DNA from: Spirodela intermedia
Taxonomy: Eukaryota > Streptophyta > Magnoliopsida > Alismatales > Araceae
Direction: 5' to 3'
DNA: 64,000 bases
Assembly: GCA_902729315.2 (NCBI GenBank)
Contig: LR746264.1
Location: 3,976,378 to 4,040,377 of the forward strand
Each line of letters begins with the position of its first letter. Positions within the stretch are counted from its first letter, which is position 1. The notes beneath the pieces are model-generated. The model did no database searches, was not told where the DNA came from, and was given only the letters and a program-made list of their open reading frames with translations. The position numbers and the translations under genes were made by a program. Below are positions 49,353 through 56,700 of the stretch, piece after piece.

Positions 49353-49390
49353 CGAGGGAGGAGGAGGAGGAGGAGGAGGAGGAGGAGAAA
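49353..49390. repeat. (GGA)n trinucleotide repeat
   Basis: About ten GGA/GAG units just upstream of the NLR relic breakpoint. Confidence 0.85.
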
Positions 49391-49446
49391 CAGGGGGGGA
49401 TTGTTCCGGGGATTGCAGAAAGTGGGGGAGATGAGGAAAAGGCTAT

Positions 49447-50253
49447 TGGTATGAAAAGGAAGAACTCATCAATATATGGATGGCTCACGGTTATATTACT
49501 CAAATGAAAAGAGGGAAAAAACAACTAGAAGACATTGGTAAGGAGTATATAAATAAGCTGGTATCAAGGTCTTTATTTGAACAGTTTGAATTTGGTGGAA
49601 CATTCAAGTGGTTAATGATGCATGACTTGATCCATGATCTAGCGAGAGATCTTTCACTGGGTGAATGGGGGAATGTGGAGAATGGTAGGTTTTACGGCAA
49701 TCAAAAGGGCACTGTTCTTCATTTCTCAATCATTTCCACTGAAAATCATCCCCAGAAGCATGTTTGGCGGAAACCAAAAATTCGATGTCTATTATTTCTC
49801 AAGAGAAGTCTGGAATCGTGTTATTTGAATGATTTATGCAGCAGAATGAAGTGGCTAAGAGTTCTTGATACGAGTGATAATGGACTAGAGAATCTGCCAG
49901 ACTGCATTAGTGATCTGAAACTGCTACGTTATCTTAATCTTCATAGAAACCCAATCACTAAGCTGCCTAAAGCCTTGGGGAGCTTACATCTCCTGGAAAC
50001 ACTAAACTTGAATTTTACTCGCATCAAGATTTTGCCTGACACGATTTGCTCCTTGAAACGCTTGCGTTATCTTGGTATTTATAGGACATACAATAATTAC
50101 CTCTCAGATGGTATATCAAATCTTTCAAGTCTGAGATGTCTCTTCTACAACAAATTTGTTGTATTTTCCTCAGAGATTAAAAAACAGACTCACCTTCGAA
50201 TTAATCATGACGTACATCATTCAACAGTCAAAAAATTGTTTCATTTTAACTAG
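49447..50253 (+). pseudogene. NLR-2 relic: ARC2/MHD and first LRRs only
   Basis: An open frame that begins inside the RNBS-D region (reading LINIWMAHGY) and continues through the MHD block (MMHDLIHDLARD) and about eight LRRs before a stop at 50251-50253. The CC, P-loop, kinase-2 and GLPL parts are all missing. An ATG at 49480 exists, but a protein from it would lack nucleotide binding. The best match is the equivalent part of NLR-1, NLR-3 and NLR-4. The 5' break follows a purine-rich GGA repeat; the 3' end coincides with a diverged stretch homologous to NLR-3 near 55910. I call it a truncated pseudogene. Confidence 0.88.
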
Positions 50254-51044
50254 AAAATCTTAGACGACGTGAAACAATTCAGGCAGAGAAGAAAGTGAAA
50301 CTATTTGACATACTTCTTGAGGTTTTTGTTGTCATATTTTATTCTACTTTTGTTCCACCATAGAAAGAGAGTGTTTGGGACAGAGCTTCCAAGAAAGATT
50401 TCTTGAGCTAATGAGTGCATCGGAGGAACAATGAAGACGAAAACCATGAAGTAGATACAACTTCATCCTTGATCCCCTTTAGTGACTTAGAAAATTCTGA
50501 TAGTCATGGATATTTTAGTACTCATGATGATAATGGATTAAAGTATCTGCTTTCATTCTCATCCTCATTTTCCTTAGAAAATAAAAAGGTAGAGCTTTTG
50601 ATGGTGAGAAGTTCGTGACTATGATAATGAATATATTCTGGACATGCTTTGGTTGAAGAATCTACCAACAAGTCCATGTTCTTATTTCTTAAAGTGAGCA
50701 GAATAGGAAATATCATTACGTTTGCATCAATGTTCAGAACGAAACCTATCTATGTAATATGAAAGTCTGTACTTCGAACATTTTGACAAAATGTCTGTTT
50801 GCGATTCAGTTTTCAATATGTCATATACTGATGATGGAGGATTGAATGTGTACTACCACCCCCCACTCCCTCTGTCCCTATCTCTCTCTGTCTCTCCCTT
50901 TCTCTCGCTTTCTCTCTCTAGCTCGCTCGCTCGCTCATCCGCCACATTCCTGATCATCTTTAGTTTCCAGATCTCCACATAATCATACAAGATTTTGCAG
51001 AGGATTATCCATAGGCTTTATCACTTATTCCTAAGAACGCTTCC
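50254..51044. other. Non-coding DNA after the NLR-2 relic
   Basis: AT-rich, with a CT-rich tract at 50870-50940. No exon or repeat copy recognised. Confidence 0.5.
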
Positions 51045-51205
51045 GGTTAACTAGTTGATCCATTTTGCTCAATAGAGGTCAACACCCCATCAGCCCATAT
51101 TGGCCACATCATGTTATCATCATATTTGATTATATAATCAAGATTTCCCGGCCAACATTACGGCCCTAACTAGCGATATCTTGTGCACTTAAGCCGAAAG
51201 TCAAC
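51045..51205. promoter_or_regulatory. W-box-rich duplicated promoter stretch, copy B
   Basis: Copy of 47605-47775, with TTGAC cores at about 51077-51083 and 51199-51205. It is followed by the 3' half of a leader module, which keeps promoter-leader order. Confidence 0.55.
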
Positions 51206-51219
51206 TTCTGGTGTAGATA

Positions 51220-51366
51220 GTCCGACCAGAGCATCTCATCTATCTGTCTCTGCCTCCAGTTGGGAGTCTTTACACCCAGTGGTTGACTCTAAGGGCTGCT
51301 TGATCCGATGAATTGGAAGACGAACTCCTCCATCTTCAGGCAATCCGCTGACAATCTGGCAGAATC
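51220..51366 (+). repeat. Partial NLR distal leader (3' half) fused to NB-ARC scrap
   Basis: Matches 61225-61370 (GTGGTTGACTCxAAGGGGCTGC, AATTGGAAGACxAACTCC, TTCAGGC, ATCCGC). The match stops at about 51366, where NB-ARC-like sequence begins directly. Confidence 0.65.
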
Positions 51367-51370
51367 CTGT

Positions 51371-51523
51371 AAGGATTGCTTTATGCTGTTTAGTCAGCAT
51401 GCTCGAGAAGTGCAGAGATCTACTACCACTAGCTGTGAAGACTCCTGGAAGCTTACTGCTTTCCCAAGATGATGTAGAGGAAAAGAATAAAATATTGAAA
51501 AATAGTGATTTCTGGGATAGTTC
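51371..51523 (+). pseudogene. NB-ARC fragment (RNBS-C to GLPL) of an NLR
   Basis: Reads DCFMLFSQHA, then after a deletion of about 90 bp KCRDLLPLAVKT and GSLL, then DDVEE.NKILKNSDFWDS with frame damage. It is the counterpart of NLR-3 residues about 343-410. The fragment is 150 bp, non-functional, and joined directly to a leader module. Confidence 0.8.
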
Positions 51524-51780
51524 CATCCCAACAATTTTTACAACAATTTTAGCCCCCCCAAAAAAGAAAAATCATTAGCAGATAAGAAGGAAAGGAAAAA
51601 AACAGATTTATGTGTTCTCGAAATTTGTTGGATATCGATGATGGAGGATCACTAATTCCCAGATTAAAAGGAAAAATGGAAACCATGGCGGCCTCTCGTA
51701 ATTTCCTGTCAATTTGGAGCTCTGCCAAATTCGTGTCTCTCTCTCTCTCTCTTCCTACGGCGACGATGACACACGGTGAA

Positions 51781-51798
51781 GTCGTTGACTTCTCCCCA
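51781..51798 (+). promoter_or_regulatory. Recurrent W-box motif before leader copy 3
   Basis: GTCGTTGACTTCTCCCCA, nearly identical to the motifs at 52116-52131 and 52551-52567. It contains the WRKY-binding core TTGACT. Confidence 0.5.
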
Positions 51799-52092
51799 CA
51801 GATGGAAACATACGATGAAGATATGTTCTCTGAACCATTTGTCTCGTGCAGTGCCTGTCCTCATTCTCATCCATGGTTTGGCTGTGCTTGCAAGCGCACT
51901 GACGCCATTGGAGGCGCTGATTGATAATCACAGACGGAGCCCACCCTGCGATCTTCTCCAGACGCGATTCGGATCGGATAGCGCCATTTTTGACTTCCAG
52001 GCTTGTGGCAGTGACTTCAGTCCCGCCGTAGAACCCAACTTCATATTATTCAGAACTAACATCTCCGAGAAGAAGGTTTCACCAAGGCCATA
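51790..52092 (+). repeat. NLR distal leader module, copy 3 (partial)
   Basis: Shares GGAAACATACGATGAAGA, GAACCATTTGTC, CATCCATGGTxTGG, GxAAGCGxACTGAC, GGAGCCCACCCT and GACTTCCAGGCTTGTGxCAGTGA with the copy at 60755-61419. It ends early and is followed at once by another copy. Confidence 0.65.
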
Positions 52093-52115
52093 ATACCTCT
52101 TTCTGGATGTCAGAA

Positions 52116-52131
52116 GTCGTTGACTTTTCCC
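52116..52131 (+). promoter_or_regulatory. Recurrent W-box motif before leader copy 4
   Basis: GTCGTTGACTTTTCCC with core TTGACT, followed by CATAAATGGAAC as at 52551. Confidence 0.5.
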
Positions 52132-52440
52132 ATAAATGGAACCTTAACTTCCTTTTTGAAAAAAATATGGTGTAGATTTTATTCTTTGAGCCATTCATCG
52201 CGTGCAGAGCGTGTCCTCATTGTGGTCCAAGACTTGCCTGTGTTTGCAAGGAAACAAAGGTCACTGGAGGAGTCGATAATGGCAAACGGAGCCCATCCTC
52301 CGAGACGCGGTTCGGATTTGTCAGTGCCATTTGACTTCCTGGCTTGCGACAGCGAACTTCAGGCCCACCGGGGAATCTAACGCAGTAACGACTCCCTTCA
52401 CTCTTTCAACATCTTCTCTGCTCTGGCAAGGGAGGTTGGT
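52120..52440 (+). repeat. NLR distal leader module, copy 4
   Basis: Tandem copy between copies 3 and 5. Landmarks GAGCCATTCATCGCGTGCAGAG, GCxAACGGAGCCCATCCT, GCCATTTGACTTCCTGGCTTGxGACAG and TCTTCTCTGCTCTGGCA are all present. Confidence 0.65.
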
Positions 52441-52550
52441 CCTTGGAGAACATCCGGCGTAGGCGCTCCAAGTGCGTCGACTGCTCCATCCTTTCACGTA
52501 TTTTCGTCGTGGCAGATCCACGCCAAACAGATGGCGGGGATTCGAAGACC

Positions 52551-52567
52551 GTCGTTGACTTTTCCCC
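52551..52567 (+). promoter_or_regulatory. Recurrent W-box motif before leader copy 5 (NLR-3)
   Basis: GTCGTTGACTTTTCCCC followed by ATAAATGGAAC, the same arrangement as at 52116. The core is TTGACT. Confidence 0.5.
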
Positions 52568-53174
52568 ATAAATGGAACGTCAACTTCCTAATTAAAATAT
52601 ATGGTAAAGATTTGTTCTTTGCTTCATTCGTGTCACGCAAGTCTGTTCTGACCGTCATCAGTGCTTTGCTTATCGAGGCAAGCAAACTGACGGCAATGGA
52701 GGAGTTGTTGGTTTCACGATAATGGATCGGATTACGCCGTTTGACTTCCTGGCTTGTGACAGTTGACTATCGCGCCACCGGGGAGTATAATGCGGTGGTA
52801 TTCAGAGCTCTTACAGCTTGCAAAAGAAGGCATAACCAAGGTATCTGGAAACGTTCGACGCCGTTGCACCTTCCTGGACCCACTGTCTCAAGGTCGCTCT
52901 CCGCTTCCATCTCTTTCAATCTCCTCTCTGCTCTGGCACCAGTGCCTGGCGGCCTGGAACAAACCAGCGTATTTCATCTATGCGCCCGTCTCCAGGTAGA
53001 ATCATACCCCTCCTGGTTGGCTCCTGGGGCTGGATGATCTATTGAATTGGAAGACGAACTCCGCCATATTCAGGTTATCCACACACTGTACGGCAGAATC
53101 AGATTGTGGATTGAGTTCTTCACGTTGACATCGTCTTCTCACAGCCAGCTATCAGAAGACTTACTTACCCTCAA
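52560..53174 (+). repeat. NLR distal leader module, copy 5 (upstream of NLR-3)
   Basis: A full-length copy ending in CCTCAAG at 53174 with a GTATCC donor at 53175, equivalent to the NLR-1 and NLR-4 donors. Inferred non-coding first exon of NLR-3. Confidence 0.65.
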
Positions 53175-53469
53175 GGTATCCTCTCCGAGTACTTATCAAA
53201 AGCTGAATCTTGTGAAACATTTTGATAGAAGTTCATTGATATCTTCCTTTTATAAAGCATATGGGATTCGATTATTGAATAGTCTACATCACTTCGGGTT
53301 CTATTGTAACAAAGGATTCCCCATTTTATGTGGAAAAGACCAGAAGAACACAAACTAACACCAGTTGTTGTCATTCTTTTACCATTGGAAGGAATGACTT
53401 GAAAAAAATCTACTTACCATGCACTCTACTCACTTTATTTTCTTTCTGTACTAACATTGCAGAACATTT

Positions 53470-53756
53470 ATTGTGTGCCCCTGATTACTTCCTTGACTAT
53501 ATTCCCGAGTTTCACTAATTAAGCTATGCTTCAAGTATTGATGAAGGCTTTCGAATGATTTACAGTAATGTAAGACTTATGCCAAATTATTAGCTCATTG
53601 GCTCGTTTCTCAAACATACAGATAATTGTTATTCTTGTACCAGTGGTGTAGGTGGTGTTAATTAGGAAGCATTTCATAAATACAGTATCTGAAGAACAAG
53701 AGGGAACAGAGGCAGTCGCACCTTAGCCATCCTTGTCGTTTCTTGTCGAGCGCATG
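53470..53756 (+). promoter_or_regulatory. NLR proximal leader, copy 2 (before NLR-3 start)
   Basis: Homologous to 43440-43718 and 61905-62184. An AG at 53461-53462 may be the acceptor that joins it to the distal leader. It contains GGCAGTCGCACCT, shared with NLR-1. Confidence 0.6.
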
Positions 53757-56700
53757 ATGGTTAATACGGAGGTTAGTGACGCGGTTGATTATCTAAGGCA
53801 ACGCTTTAGTATATCTGGGAATGATCTGAAACAAGTAGAAGATGTGAAATCGTTGAATGAGATGTTCCAGATGATCCGAGCCAGTCTCAATGACGCTGAG
53901 GAGATGGAGATAACCTCCGAAGCTGCTAGGCTTTGTCTTAGAAAACTGAAGAAAAGCTTCTATGATGCGGAGGATGTGCTGGATGAGTTTCTACATCACG
54001 TGCTGCGTCTAAAATCAGAGGCCGCGACCTTTCCAGCAGATGGAAACGTGGAACGTGACCCTACCTCTTCAACTAGTCCGCATGGGAATCTGGTCTTTAT
54101 GGATGATCTTGTCCAAACAATAAGGGATTCAAAGGTTAGACTCGATAAGGAGAAGATAGATTGGGATGCCCATGCCAAAAGACTTAATCCAAGCTATCAA
54201 CTGGTGGAAAAAGTCCGTCCTCCAAGCACATCGTTAATGGGGTCAAGTCGCATTATTGGCAGAGGTGACGCCTTGGAGAACATCAAGGGCTTGTTATTCT
54301 CAGAGTTTCATGGAGATGGAAATATTCCCGTAATCGCTATCGTGGGTATGGGTGGCCTTGGGAAGACTACACTCGCTCAGTGTGTGTACAATGACCCTCA
54401 AGTGCAGGAACGTTTCGATCAGAAGATTTGGGTCTGCGTCTCTGAAGATTTTGATGTGCTGAGGTTGACGAGGGCAATCCTCGAGTCTTTGGAGCAGGAA
54501 AAGTTTCATCCGACAGAAATGGATCCAGTTCAGAGATGGCTGAGGAGCATTGTTGAGGGAAAAAGGCTTCTGCTTGTGTTCGATGATATCTGGGAACACC
54601 GAAATCTTAATGCAAATGCTTGGGAGGATCTATGTAGACCCTTGCTTCGTGTCTCAAATGGAAGCAAAATCATAGTGACTACAAGGAGTAAAAATGTTTT
54701 GGATCGAGTACTAATTCCGGCTAGTATCTATCGACTACCTTATTTAACAAATAATGATTGCTTTATGCTGTTTATTCGGCATGCCTTTCAGGGTTGGACC
54801 TCTGATATAGACCCCACCCTTCTGGATATCGCGAAGAAAATATCAAATAGATGCAGAGGTCTACCACTAGCTGCAAAGATTCTAGGAAGTTTACTGCGTG
54901 GTCAAGATGATAAAAAGGAGTGGACTAATATACTGAACAATACTGGTATTTGGGATAGTGATGACCAAAATCCCATAATGCCCATACTTCGGTTGAGCTA
55001 CCAGTATTTGCCTACCACGCTCAAAAAATGTTTTAGGTATTGTTCTGTGTTCCCGAAAGATTATGAGTTTTACAAGCACCAACTCATCAATATGTGGATG
55101 GCTCACGGTTATCTTACTCAAGCTGGACAAAGAAAAGGACAACTAGAAGACATCGGTGAGGAGTATATAAATGAGCTGGTATCAATGTCTTTTTTTGAAC
55201 AGTCTCAAAATCATGAAACATTCCAGATGCATGACTTGATCCATGATCTAGCGAGAGATGTTTCACAGGGTGAATGGTGGAGTGTGGAGGATGGTGTGTT
55301 CTACGGCAGTCATGATGATAGTGTTCAGCACTGCTCAGTCATTTCCACTAAATATTATTCCCAGAAGGATGTTCAGTCGTCAGCACAAAGTCGATCTCTA
55401 TTATTTTTCAAGAGCAGTCTGAAATACCCTTATACGAAAGAGTTATGGAGTGAAGTGAAGCAGCTGAGAGTTCTTCATATGAGTTACACTGGAATATCCA
55501 TCCGGCCAAATTGTTTTAGTTCTTTGAAGCACCTACGTTATCTCAATCTTCAAGGTAACCAAATCTCTAAGCTGCCTGAAAGCTTGGGGAGCCTTTATCT
55601 CTTGGAAACACTAAACTTGAATAGGACTAACATCGGGGTTTTGCCTGATTGGATTTGCTTATTGAAACACCTTCGTTATCTTGGTCTTCGTGGTACCTAC
55701 ATTAACTATTTGCCTGAATCACTGGGGATGCTCGACCAGCTTCACACACTGGACATAGAATCCGTTCGCATTGATTATCTCCCGGATAGTATATCGAATC
55801 TCTCAAGTCTGAGGCGCCTGATCTGCAAAGATGATGTTGTATTTCCTTCAGAGATCAGAAAATTGACTGATATTCAAATGATGGATCATTTTGATGATGA
55901 CCGACATCTTACAGTCAAAGAGATTACAGACTTGATTAATGTGGATGAGGCAAAGAAGGTATCTTCGCATAGCAAGGAGCACCTCAAGGTCTTATCTCTG
56001 GTCTGGAATGACAACCGATCTCTTATGGCCCATCATATGCATGGGAAGGTATTAGAAAGCCTTGGGCGGCATCCCAACCTCAGACAACTGTACATGTATG
56101 GATTTGGGGGAAATTCTCTTTCATCTTGGCTGAAAGATCCTAGTTACCTTCCTTGCCTCAACCGCATTGATCTAATTAGATGTGAACAGTTGACATCACT
56201 CCCACCTCTTGAAAACTTTCCACGTCTGAGGCATGTACACATTGAGTCAGCCAAGAGACTACAAGATATGGGCGTGTCAAATAGAAATCAGTGGCACGGT
56301 TTCCATGCTGTCCGAGTTCTAAAGATTATCAGATGTCCCGAGCTCCAACTTTCACGCCTTGGAGATCTCCGAAATCTCCAGCATCTGTCTATAATAGGAT
56401 CCAATCAAGATATTCCCATTAACTTTTCGTCTGGTGGTTTTGGACAATTGGAGACTCTAGAACTAAAACATTTGCCCAATTGGAGGTCATGGGCTGGTCC
56501 TCAAGAGGACGAGTGCTCGAGTCTTCAAAAACTCTCTGTTGTTGGTTGTAACTCTCTAGAGAACTTCTCAATAACCTGGCTTTCCAATCTTCAAGACATA
56601 TACGTGGAGAACTGTTTGACATTAAAGATCTTCAAGAAGGATAGCATGATATTACCTGATATGGAGAAATACAGTGTGAGCAACATATGGCAGATAAAAG

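Larger units (their letters stand above)
46871..49446. other. Inter-NLR region built of decayed duplicated modules
   Basis: No gene. It holds a duplicated pair (47062-47330 and 48466-48745), a W-box-rich stretch (47605-47775) with a second copy at 51045-51205, a partial distal leader (47885-48075), and 3'-end modules (48236-48380, 49195-49440) shared with the flank after NLR-3. 48770-49190 is plain AT-rich sequence. Confidence 0.65.
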
